Positions 37,401 through 49,843 of a stretch of 64,000 nt of DNA are shown here, in pieces. The stretch covers positions 19,541,624-19,605,623 of the forward strand of contig JACBWW010000004.1 in assembly GCA_020086605.1 (NCBI GenBank), in the 5' to 3' direction. Positions within the stretch are counted from its first letter, which is position 1. Every line of letters starts with the position of its first letter. Position numbers and translations under genes: made by a program. The notes beneath the pieces were generated by a model, which saw nothing but the letters and a program-made list of their open reading frames with translations, had not been told where the DNA came from and did no database searches. Source of the stretch: Lanius collurio (taxonomy: Eukaryota; Chordata; Aves; Passeriformes; Laniidae).

Positions 37401-40400
37401 TCAGGACCCATTCCACTTTGACACCCCAAATACTGAGAAAATTCAGCTTTTGCAGATAAATCAAAAATACTAGTGCCTCAGGTAGTATTTCCATAGTGAG
37501 ACCAAATATTTTTTCAAAGTTCTGTAGCTCATATTTTTAATTTGTATTTTGTTGAACCTCTTGTAATGGTAGAGTCCTTAAGGACAGGTCAGAAGGCTTA
37601 TAGACTGTTGAATGTGTGACAAAGAGGCCATAAAGAATCTGGTCAGATGTAGCTAATTAAAGGTAAATGAAGGACAGCTGCTTTTTATGTTGCCAGCACA
37701 TCTTTGATCTGCTCTACCCCTCAGACCTCTGTGGACAAGGTAGTTAAATACAAACTAGGAGGCCTATTTTAAAGACATTAAAACCCTCCAGGGCAATCGA
37801 GTGACAGTCCAAGCAGCCATAAGCTGTTTGCTTTATTCATTAGAGAACTTTAAATGTGTCAAGAAATAAAATAATGTCCATGCTCTTAGATCAGCATTAG
37901 CAATGAGATTACAACAGCTCTGGGACATATGAATGGGCAAACTTCTTATGAAAACAAGTTTACTGAGAAGCATTTTACTATGGCAGCAAAGAAAATATCA
38001 GTTACATGGTTTTGTTGCAGGAATATTGATTCAATATGCATTGAAATATCTGAAGCTGTAGTGACACAAACATCATGTAACCCAGCGCTGACCTCAGTGG
38101 TCCCTTCAGTCATGGTTTAAAAAACTTCCATTTCAGACACACATGAAGGAAAGAATATGTCATATGTGAGTGACATAATAGCCTGTAATACTTGCTGAAA
38201 AATTTATGGAGAATTTGCACAATATATAGCCTTTCACTTGTGTTTAGAGGATCAGATACTGAAGTTTGTAAACTGCAAGTGTTTATTTTATCACTCAAAG
38301 TTTTAATGTTAAAATAGCATCAGAAAGACTAACTAAAAAAAAAAATCTGTTAGCTATATAAACAACTCTTTATTGCTAGTCATTTAGGAAAAAGTGACTT
38401 TGCACAGCAGTATTTGTGAATCCAACTCAGTGTATTTTTTGAAAATTGTTTGATATCTTAATGTTTTTATTACTATTTTAAAAAAGGAATTTAAATGATA
38501 GGTAAAATTTAGCAAATTCCTGTGACATTTTAAATGGTAAATTCTTGTTATCCATGACTTAATGCCTCAATAATATTTAAGAACTTGAAGAAAATAGTTT
38601 TTTTTTAATGTTGTGTGCTGTGTTTTGCTCCATTATCTTTTGTGTCAGTACCTAAATGTTACCTTCTTTGACTGTATAATCAAGTCCTCCATGCTATTTA
38701 GCCCAATGGGAACAGCTTTGGTATTTTAAAATCAGATAAAGGTGTGAAAAGTCTAGAATTCTAAAACTGTCTTTTTGACTGTATCATAAATGCAAATTTT
38801 TGGGGTCTTGCCATACAAAGAACATTTCTATGTAGCATTTTGCCTCAGAAAGGCTCTGTGTGAGTAGTGCAGTTGGAACTGCATGCCTCTGAAAGTAGTA
38901 TCTGCTACTGGAGTCTGGAAGAACCTTTCTTCCAAAGATGTGTAGCTCTAGTAGAAGATTCTTTGTTACTTGCCACTGATTTTTGCTGGTTGATTTGACA
39001 ATTCCTTCTAGTCTTACTATAAACTCAACTCTGCAAAATTGGACTCCATCCTCCAAATTGTCATAGATTTCTTTAATGGCAGATATATAAGTACTGCTGT
39101 AGTCAAGCCATAGGCATGCAATTAAAGTTGGTAGGTCTGTGAAACAGGGACTTAATTTTTTCATTTTAAAGTCAGCAGCAAATAAAAAAAAAATTAATTA
39201 AAGTGGAAGATGACCTTTGTTTTTACTCAGTTCTTAGAGAATTTAAAAGAGCACTGAGCAGTTTTAGTGAAGCATGTTAAATGATTCATAGAGCTGTATT
39301 CTAGGCAACAGTAGGTACAAAGATGTGGTTATTGCTGGCAGCATGAACATAATTTCCTGATTTGACTGATTGTGCCTTGAATGTTGTAGAAAGCAAAAAA
39401 TGAATAAATTGGTGCTAAATTTAGATTAGTTTGCATACATGCTTTGAACATTAAAGCTAGATATTTTTTACCCTGAGGCATGAAATACATTGAGAAAATA
39501 TTGCAGAATTCTGCTAAATGTAAGTTAGGTAGATATTGTTGATTGAGAAGCCATGGTTTTCGTGAGCATATTTACAGCTATCCCACTCACATTGAATCAA
39601 CATGTATCAGCTTGTCTCTGTGTTGGACTGAAAAAATATCTATACTATGATAGAACTACTGTGAAAGGGAATTACAATAGCTTGATAGACCATTTGTCAC
39701 CAATCTGAAGATCCAATAAAAATAAGTCAAAATTAAAAGGAACTAAAGTATAAGAATAGTCTCGTGGGGGTTATTTTTTTTCATTTTCCAACAGAATCCT
39801 GAGGCAAGATAAATAACTTCTCAATGTGTTCCTTACTGACAAATGCTGAATTGCAAAAGTTTCTTTATCATTACTACAGCAACTCAGTTGTGGTACTCAG
39901 TGCTTGCATATGCATGTATTATCTCAATGTGGAATTTGCCCTTCCAAAGGCCATAGAGCTTTGTGCACGTGTGCCCAGGTCACAGCTTAGGTTTGAGTAT
40001 CTTTAGTTCAGAGCATGACTATTTAAGAAGATGCATACCATTTTCTGTCTTTAGTCACTTAACTGCTGTAACCCAGTTTTCAAGCTCAGCAAAAATAATA
40101 GATTACAATGGCATTTCTTTTATATTTACAATAGAACTGAATAGTTTCCCATCTGATAATTATGTTCTCTTTAGCTGGGCAGACAACAGTGAAATGCAGG
40201 AGATACTAGGTAAGAATTGTGAGCACCAAGGATGAGCACTTTGAACTTTCTGATGTGAGCATTGAGCATGAGCATGTTTCTAGCTAGGTCTGTGTATTGG
40301 GACTTAGAGGATGACTGGGCTTTATGGCTGAGCAACAGCTGATCCAGACAAAATGCTGCCTGAAACACTCATTTCCAGCTCCTGGCTTCCACATACCTAG

Positions 40401-40617
40401 GATGTGATTCTCCTGCCCTTGAGGAATCTTCACTTGAAACCTTCAAGAATAAAATGTTTGTTTGTTATACCATATAACCCAGGAGCCATTATTATTTCAA
40501 CACAAGCTGAATTACTTTCATGGACAGAGGTCCAAGAACACTGACCACTTTCAGTACAAGTACTATAGACCAAAAAACAAAAATTTCCATCTGCTGCTGA
40601 AGTCCAGGGTGGTTTGG

Positions 40618-40651
40618 GGGTTTTTTTTGGTTTGTTTTTTTTTTTTTTTTT
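40618..40651. repeat. T-rich low-complexity tract
   Basis: Runs of T interrupted by GG and G, ending in T17. It causes a lysine-rich minus-strand reading frame that has no meaning as protein. Confidence 0.9.
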
Positions 40652-43600
40652 GCAAGTCAGGTAATCCCTGTTCCCAACCCTGCTTTTGGGGATAGCAATT
40701 CCAGATAGCAGTGCTACACTGACAGATTGCATCTGTTAGGGAACCCTGTTGCCTAACAAGAAGTTGAGCATGACCCAGCTTCTCCTGTAGACATGCAAAA
40801 GACTTCTGTAGTGTGACAATAAACCAACAGCTCCTCCTGGGATCCTCCTGTGATCAGCCAACACATTTTTAAACACAGACATCCTTGTCTACACCAAGGG
40901 GAAAATCATATTCAACAACTTGTTTAATTAACATGTTTTCTAGTGTATTTTCTCTGTGTAGACTAGGTCTCTGAGGAAGAATGACTCATGAATACAGCAC
41001 TGCCATTATAGAGTACTTTTTGGAGTAACTTTCCATTTCTCCACACTTTCTAAGGAAAGCATTGATTTGGCTCATTACCTAAAACGTTAATTAATGTTTG
41101 TGAGGAACTCCAGGGTACCATTAGTTAATCCCATACCACATCACTAAATAGAATCCTGGGCAAGAGTTAAAATAAGTGGCACTTTCTTAAGTGAAGGCTA
41201 ACAGGTAGATCTTTCTCAGCACAGTTTATGCATGCTGTTGTATAGTTTTCCTTGGAGCCCAGTTGATGTGTACAACAATTGAGAAGGGCACAGTGTGTGA
41301 TTGCTTCCCTAGGAAAGGAGTGAGCCTTGGCTGCCCAGTTAACCTAGCATTTTGTGGACTTTTCTGAGGAAGATGTACCCTTAGAGAACAGGTAAAAGCT
41401 TTATGTGCCTGTGAAGGTGAAGTCAGACAGCCAGCTGATAAAAATTAATTAACCTGTGCAGAATTGACTGCAGGGTTATTTTTTTTCTGGCATTGGTTGT
41501 TTATGAAATAGTGCTGTTACAATCAGGAAGAGAATCTGTGCATCATCTTGTGAAATAGAGTGTTTTAGCCAACAGAAAAGCATATTTAAGAGGAATTTGT
41601 CATTGTTTTTATTAGGATACAAAGATCAACACAAGATTCTTTCTGTCAGACTTATATTCTCAGAAGGAAATGCATAGTACGCATAAAATACTTATGATCA
41701 TTTTGTACATTGTAACTATATCTATGTAAAAGCCAAAATAAATATCAAATGTTCCAGCTATACAATATACAGTGCCTGATGTGTTTATTGCCACATTTTC
41801 TATGACCACTCTCCTGTCTGTTGTGTTTCTCCAGTGACTGTGTTATTCCAGGGAAATGAGTAACACAAGGGGAGGAAGGTGCATAATGGCTTCTACACTG
41901 TAGGGGGTTGTCTGAACTAACACATGGATCATGCTCTACATCTCTTGAATCTGGGTTGAATCTGTGTTCGTGTATTATGCAGAAAGCACTTAGAGGCTGA
42001 GCTGCTCAGGTTTCTTTGAAAGACAAATCAGTGTCTATCACAGGCACTTCCCACTTTTCAGTTCATAGCTTTGAGGATCAATGAAATGCTGGAGATAAGA
42101 AGATAAGGTCTCTCCTAAGGAGGTCCAAAGCCCAAATGATTCTGTTTGTCTGTTATTTTGCAAGAACTGTTAGCTAGATTGCATTCTTTTTCTCCGTGTG
42201 CAGTGAATAGATGAAGTATGGAAACCGTTGCAGATATGAGGAGAACTATAATCCTGTGCTGCTGAAATCTCAAAACTTTCACATTTTGCCAGATGGATTG
42301 TTCCAATTACAGCACATTTTAAAGAGTGTCATAGTATTTTTAACGATTATTGATACAAGATTTGTGCGAATGATGGAATAGAGCAACAAAGAACAAAGGA
42401 ATTCAAAATAGCCACCAGTCCCAAAAATGTTTGCATTGAATTGATGTATGTGAAGATGGCCAGTTTGAAATTTTAAGTGTGAATCTTGTAGATGGAAATG
42501 TAATGTAATCCATAATGGGAAACAATTTAAAGACAGAAGGTATTAGCTGGGAAAGGGAAAATGCTTTACTGAGGAGGGTCAGTTTGAGGGTCAGCATTTT
42601 CTGTCATTTTATTCCCTCCATGGGCTCAGTTACTGAGCAGAATGTTTTACATAGTAGAATTCTGGACTCCCTTCTTGGTTGTTGTATTCCACTTGTGTGC
42701 ACTCAGAGCATGTCAATGATGACAGCTGGTTGTTTCTTCAACACACAGATTTTGATTATGTCTTGGTTTATGGTTAGTATTTGGTTTTCACAGGGAATGT
42801 TTTCCCACCCAGAAGACAGCAAATGTTGGACTGACCCAGTAATTGTTCTTTCCTATATTTCCTTTGGGCTCTTGTTCAGCTAGTTGGATCTGAGTTGTTT
42901 TAAACATAATTAGGCCTTCATAAATCACTCTGGGTTAGTTTGCATGTGACATCACCAAGGAGACCCAATGGGACCATTAGAGTATTTTTTTGGACAATGT
43001 ATCTGTAACTATGTTAACTACTTTATCATGGAAATAAAATTTGTAAACAGTAGTCTTTGCAGTGACAAGTTAAGATATATTGCACCCTGATAGAGTTGTT
43101 TAGTAAATTAGATTTTCATAGTGCTAATTGAATTTGTCACAAAGCTGACGAACATTAGCTAAAGAAAGAGCAATATATTTTATTTTATTGAGCACATCTC
43201 AGAGTGCTTGTAATTTAGTAGGGCCACCACACTTTCTGGGCAGGCTATCAAGTAGGATGTTGTAATGATTTGCATGACTACTATAGTAGATGGAAAAATG
43301 TAGCTTTTGTTTGTAGCTGTTCCATTAGAGTCTTGCACAGTGTGCAGTCCTTTGGTGCTCTTCAGAGAGCTGTGTCATAATCCCAGCATCTTTTGAAGAA
43401 TTCTATCTGGTGAACTCAAGTAACTATACATCGTTTAAAACCTGATGTGTAATTATATGATGAGACAAAGGAAAGACTGAGAAAGGCAGATAACCAATAG
43501 AATCCTGAAGTTATCAAAACAGAGCTCTTGCCAAGGACCTAGGAATTCATCTGATTCAGTTGCTGGAAAAATGCCTGGATTAAAAATTATCCTATGAGGA

Positions 43601-44842
43601 CCAAGAAAATAGAGCCAAATTCTGGCACTCTACAGTTTTCTCCCAAAATGGTCATTAATGCTGCAAAAACAGAATAGGGTGAACAACCCTTGGCCCCATG
43701 CTTGGCCCCCTACTGTAGGCTCTATCTGCCAAAATAAGATGGAATAGAAGATCAAAAAATGGGGAGGGAGGGGGAAGGTTGGAAAAGGAGAGCTTAGAAA
43801 AGGAGGGTGGTTGGAAAGGGAAAAACTCATAGGCTATACCCCCTGCCAGCACTGAAATACTCGGTTGCAGCTCCACTCACAAAGCACCTGTTGGCAGCCG
43901 TTGGAGCAGTTTATAGGTTTTGGGACAGTTCCCTTACAAGACATGTGATATGGTCTTATTTTAGTAAAAGAGAAGCAATTCCTGGACAAAATTACAGCAT
44001 TAAGTATACCTGTACAGAAATAATGATGATAACTTTTGCTTTCATTTAAAAAATTGCATTATTTTTAATGAATCTCATTACTGCTAATATTAATATTCTT
44101 TGACTGATATCACCCATGTTGTCTTCCTTTTATCCAGAATTGAAAAACAAAACAGTGTTGGATGGAGTGAAAAGAAAATACGGCAAAACAGTAAATATTA
44201 ACTTGATACTGTCCTTCAAACTCAGTAGCAGGAAACTAGTTGGTAGGACATGGGAATTCTCCATCCTGTGAATGTAAGTCCTGATGATGGGCAGTGGAGC
44301 AGAAGAGGAAAAGCCAGGACTACACGTCAGCATCAGCACAGGGCAGGATAGGACAAAGTACCAGTGAGGCTGCAGCTCAGATATTCAGGAATCAGATGTC
44401 ATCTTAACATCAAGTTCATCTAAACCACCAGTGCAGTGTCCTTAGGAATTATTCTTACATGACAAAGAAGCAAGTGCCAACCTGAACTTCTTTCCTTTGC
44501 TACTTTCAGCAAGACTTAATGCATTTATGATGCCAGTCAAATGTTCCCACTGTTTTTAAGTCAGAAAACTGAGTAAAATCTAAGGTTAAATTGATTGCCT
44601 CCCTAAAGTCCTCACTTTCCCCACTCTAATGAACAACTAGCACCATTTAATGTTGAAAAGCCCAGTGGTTTACATACACTACAGAAGAGCATGTTTAATA
44701 TATGAAGTGTATAAGTACTGTATCATCAATGATACATTTGGGTTTTTACTTTACTTTTCAAATTTCAAAAACTATTGGAGTCAATGAAAATCAAATTGCT
44801 ATTTGCACAAATGTTTATTAGGTCTTTATTATTCTTTTATAG

Positions 44843-44891
44843 GTCTTGTAGAAATTTGCCTGATGCATCCCCTTGATGTAGTGAAAACAAG
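44843..44891 (+). CDS. SLC25A21: Internal coding exon (probably exon 2) of the mitochondrial 2-oxodicarboxylate carrier
   Basis: The exon reads GLVEICLMHPLDVVKTR once the split first (G) and last (R) codons are completed. This matches my memory of vertebrate SLC25A21 just after the N-terminal GGSA. PLDVVK is the first Px[DE]xx[KR] mitochondrial carrier signature, at the end of transmembrane helix 1. The exon starts after a T-rich tract ending in TATAG and ends at AAG before GTAAGA, a strong donor. It is 49 bp long, entered in phase 1 and left in phase 2, so skipping it would shift the frame. The family exchanges 2-oxoadipate and related C5-C7 oxodicarboxylates for 2-oxoglutarate across the inner mitochondrial membrane, in lysine and tryptophan breakdown. 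No other exon of the gene was found here: neither the start-codon exon nor the exon that should continue with FQIQR. Another SLC25 member is unlikely because the residues around the signature fit SLC25A21 specifically. Confidence 0.92.
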
Positions 44892-47800
44892 GTAAGATCA
44901 TGCTTGAACAGGTTTTGTTGACACTGGAAGATATCCAAATTACAAGCTGTCAAAAAATAAAATCCTAGAACTTCTCCAAGGAAGATAACTTGTGCATTTA
45001 ATGACATTTATATTTACTTACCTCTATCTACAGCATTTGACAGATGTAATTTGAGTAGCATGGCACATTTCTGATTAGAGATCATCTAAAGGTGTTAAAT
45101 CTGATTATGACATGGATTTTTACTCTTGTAATACAATGGTATAACACAAAGATGGCAAAAGTTAAATTCACTTACTGTATGTAATCTTTTATATGCTTTC
45201 TTTATGTAATTGGGAAATACCATATTGCCTCCAAAATAATTTTCACAGATTTTTTTATAAAAATAATAAGAGAAGGTGTTCTATATTCTTTTTGCAAACT
45301 AAATAACTACGTGGTTTTATCTTTTTTAAAATAGTTTGTCTTCATTTTGTTTTCGGAATATTTGTTCTTATATGAATATAAATGATTAAATGACCTTGAA
45401 AATTTGCTCAAGTTAGTTTGTTTGGTTTTTTTTAAATGTTGATTACTGAAATGAAAAAAAAATAGTTGTGTTCCTAGTTTCTGGAATATCATTTTATTTT
45501 CTATGCTTTATAGTTTTTATTTAAATTCACTTATGAGTGTTACTGCACATGAAGAGCAAACCAGAATGGAGAAGCATACTTTTAGAAGGAGAAAAGTATT
45601 CATGCCATGTGTGTTATGCAGTGCCAATATTTACCATATACTTCTCCTGGAGCTCTATCTAGGTCCCCAGCATCTAGGTAGAAAAGCTTCACTAGGAGAC
45701 TAATCAGCCCCAAACAAATTATGAGGACAGCTGTGGCCTCTGGAATATGCTTTATATTGTCAAATACAACTTCATATTCTAGTTCCAGTTAGCCAATGTG
45801 TGAGCTTTTTGTGGATGCATTTTTGGCCTCTGTTTAAATCGCATTCTGTGATTTGCCTAAGACCTTGAGATGCCTTTTTTTGCAGGTTGCATTCTGCAGA
45901 AGGAAGTCATCTGTCTATGGTCATTGTCCAACACCAGGACACACTTATTCAGGCTTCATCTGCATTAACTGATGCTGAGGTGCTGTAGGTCCCCCTTGGG
46001 ACTTGGAGTTTGCTCAGGCAATTCTTCCATATCCCTTCATAACAGGGAATGTGTTGATTCCTACAGAGACAATGCACCTGGGTAGTTTTGAGGATCCTCT
46101 CTGCCCCTCCAAGAACCACTGAAACAATTCCATTAAAACAAGGCTTACATTAGATTGAAATTAAAGGCTCAGAAGCAACAGGGTACAAGCAAAACAAATA
46201 CAACACCAAATTTAAACAAAAAAAATCTGTCTTGCTCTGCTCTCAAGTGGTCCCCAAAGGATGTGCCTTAATGATTTCATTTTGGCAGGTTGTGCTATAA
46301 CTCACCTACAGCTTTCAGGCTTTGGTTTTACCTCTTCCTGTTTTTCTCTTTGTACTGAAAAGTCATGTTCTTTTGTAGTAGAAATGTAGATCATTCAAAA
46401 TTTAGTATAAGCCACATATCATATGTCAGAAAATGCATTAATTGCACATCTGTACCAGCAGTCAACAGACATACTTTCAGTTTTCTGATAGAAACCACAC
46501 AGTCAAGTCTCAGAACACAACGACAGATTTCCCCATTTCTCTTTGAAATTTTACTGAGTTTTACACACATTTAGTAGTGAAAAGGCATTTCAGATCTGAG
46601 ATCCAGAAATGTAAAGCATTAAAGAGTGTATGGGGATGTTTGTGAAACCATAACAATCCTTAAAAGCAATGCAAAGTAGTAAAAATTAGGAAACCCTTAA
46701 ATGTGAAATATGAGTCCACAAACAGTGGAATTTTTAGAAGAAAGAAGCAGGAAAAAAGGAAAGAACAGTAGCTGTGCAGAAGAAATCAGATTATAGATCA
46801 AAGTAAAACTGAGAGGCTGAATCAAATAAAAAATCCATTAAACAAATTTCTTCATATGAAGAAACTTCCATTGAGTTAACTCTTCCATTGAGTTAGCTGC
46901 AACTCTTTGCAGAAGTGGGCAGCACCCAAGTGATAGTTTTTCTAGTTTGTTGATGTAGATGAATTCAGAGACATTAAACAGACTTTGCAGTAACTTTTCT
47001 GCAGATCTCGGCAGATGGTAATAGTTGAAAATACTTACATTTTGAAAGCAATTGACAAAACCAAGAATAGAATATCCTTTGATCTCATCCATCATTTTGT
47101 TCTATGTTCCTAACATCATGCTTCTTCCTTTCATTTTGTAATGGTCCCAATTTACTGTAGCAGATTAATTCCTTGATGGCCTTGAAAGTTCAAATGAAAC
47201 ATTGGTTTTAATTCTGAACTTTGGACATAGAGTGTTTTCTAATACACTTTCATTGACTTTATTCCTTTCTTCCAATGCCTCTTGTATACTTAATCTTTCC
47301 CAACATGGTATTGGTAATCCACCATTTCCTAATCACTTTCTGCTATTATAGTTTTGGTGATTGGTTTAGGGTTTTCTTCCTTTTGGTTAGGTGAAAGGAC
47401 AAATGAGAGCACCATTTGTGGCTTGATTTCTATGGTGTTTTGAGTTTCCTGCCTCTTTTTCTAGAAGTGTGTTTGGTGGAATGAGTCCTGCAGCCATTTC
47501 AAATTATTGGGATGTCACTGATCTAAGTTACTGTTTTGAAGGAGTTTAGGGAAGATGTCAGAGGCTCACATCTAGTGGACTGGTGGCTTAGTGCTTCATT
47601 GATATTTTGAGTATGTGTATGTTTTTAATAAAAAATTGGAGAAAATAAAGTTTCTGTAAAAGATTATTTTGAAACCCTGGAAAATGGTTTGGCTCCTTTA
47701 TGACATTTTGCAATATCTTTTCTGTGTTTAGCAATTTTCTATTATTCTACAGTAACAGAGCTAGATTTGTTTATCTGCTCACATCGAAGGAGAACAGTAT

Positions 47801-49843
47801 ATAAATACATGCTTATAAACCATAGAGAATCCAAATGCTTAATGAAGTGTTTTTCCGTAAGTGTACATCTGAAAATAATTTTATTTTTTTTCTCTGCTAG
47901 AACACCACAGATCACTACTCTAAGAAATTCCTGATAGCTAGATAGATGAAGATAACTATGATCCATTGTTTTAGCTTTATTCTTTGAAATAAAGCTCTTT
48001 TCTCAATTCCAAGATATATGTGAATAGTTTCTGATGAGATATTATTAAAAAAAGATGTGCTGAATTTTTAATGTTTTTGTAGGACAGTCTCTAATAGCTA
48101 TTTTATGTATCAGTTGCCCTTATGATTAATTTAGCAATTAAATAAAGTACTGAATCTCAGCTTTTGTCCTCCTAAATACAGAGTCTGGTAAGTTTTTGAG
48201 TGTGCCCATGTACGAGAAATGACAGCAGTAGCAAGATTTTTTTGATACAAATACATTCAAGACCTAGAAGGTCTACTATTTAATAAAGAAATATAGATGA
48301 ACTTTCTTTGCTAAAAAGCGAGGGTGGAGAAAATGTCTCAGCCTGGATAAAGAATTAAGTTTGCTTACTTTGTACCTTTTTTGTGTCTTAAGCATAATAC
48401 AGGCTGTAATGTCATTTTCATCCATGAGACTTTCAAAGGGTGGCAAAATGACATACTAGATCATGACACATAGGACAAGACACTGCCATCTATATTACTT
48501 TAAAATTAAGAATAGTAAAGTGCTTTGCCAGGTTGAGTTTATCCTTTGTGGCCTAGTGGTGTATGTTTTGGCTCAAACAAATATACAAAATTCAGAACTT
48601 AATAGCATTTTATTGTTGGATAATTAGTATTTAGTCAAAACAGGTGTAGTTGGTGAGAGAAAGGAAGAAAATTACAGGGAGTTATATAAAGTCAAGGGAA
48701 AGCTAACTGTATTTGAGGAATCAATCACGCAAGCCTGACTGGTAACTGGAGGATGTTACTGTGGTCTGTCTGACAGTTCCAGCTTATGTTCTGAGGCAAT
48801 CTGAATTCTCAGGAAAGAAACCCTGTTTATTTTTTTCATATCCCTATTACTGGGTTCCTGGCATAAAAATGACATTTTCAAGAGCTTCATAACCTTGAAC
48901 TACATACATTATCAGAATTTTCCTTGATATTGCATTTTAACACTTCAAAAAATGCATGCAACCAATGGTCATATTGGAAAATTAGAAATACAAGTAGAAA
49001 TAAAATTTTAGCTAATGTTTCCTAAGATTTATAAGTTGATTTCCTTTCTGTGTGTATTCTCTTTTTCTTTGATTATTACCAGTATTTATACAGCTGAATT
49101 TTATTGATTCCACTGGTCTTGAAAACAATTTCAAAATTTCCCTTGCAAGTATTCACACAGACTGTGAAACATATATTGGAGTAAAAATAGTCATGTTGGA
49201 TGTGACTTGGTATTGTGTAGTTAGGAAATGGAAACATACTGAGTAATTTTTTTTTACAGTTGACTACATGACAGAATTTAACAGAACACACAAATGAAGA
49301 AATGTATTACTATGTGTTTTCAAGTAATAGATAAAAAAGTAACAACACATCATCAAAAGCTTTCAAATGTGTAACATCCGAGAAGAAAATGCGTTTGAAA
49401 TTCCCGTAAACAGGAAAAATGTTCTGTGAATTAAATGAATCATTTACTTCTCTATTCCATTTTGTCTGTAATTTGACATCACTATACATTTTGAGACAAA
49501 TATTTGAAAGATGGTTTCTCTCACATCACACTAATACCAAATTGTTTTCCAGATCTGTGTTGACTTCAGTGGAGATAGATGAGTTCATACCACTGAAGTG
49601 TTTAGAGGTTTTTTACTTGCAGACTATGTACCACGAAGAGTAGTAAATGTAGTGCCAAATACCATCTAAAAGACTTGGAGAAAGTCTAGTTGATTGTTTT
49701 GTCAGTAGATTCATCAGGGTAACATTTGTCCTAACAATTTAAACACATATTCTATGGGCAGTTTTTTAATACTTCTCTAGTTAATAACCGTTCCATTTGA
49801 GTTATTTCTCTATATTTAAACAGTCTTATCTATTTTCTGACTC
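44892..49843. other. Intronic DNA downstream of the SLC25A21 exon
   Basis: AT-rich unique sequence beginning with the donor GTAAGA. The expected next exon (FQIQR...) is not present. A strong-looking but unproven acceptor with an in-phase open frame lies at 45872-45988. A 17-bp near-perfect tandem duplication lies at 46865-46896. Nothing else is recognised. Confidence 0.6.
46865..46896. repeat. Short tandem duplication
   Basis: CTTCCATTGAGTTA occurs twice in succession, differing only after the shared core (ACT versus GCT). It is a small recent-looking duplication in unique sequence. Confidence 0.85.

Larger units (their letters stand above)
33292..44842. other. Intronic DNA immediately upstream of the SLC25A21 exon
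   Basis: AT-rich unique sequence with no further exon recognised. It holds an A32 run (34423-34454) and a T-rich tract (40618-40651). The blocks 37610-37925, 41081-41560 and 42881-43060 are mixed-composition, repeat-free and rich in short developmental-factor-like motifs. The last 60 bp before the exon carry the 3' splice signals and a duplicated acceptor. Confidence 0.6.

Noticed and set aside
42515..42883. 122-codon plus-strand frame
   Set aside because: No domain or recognisable motif, no splice context matching SLC25A21, and composition as expected for intron.
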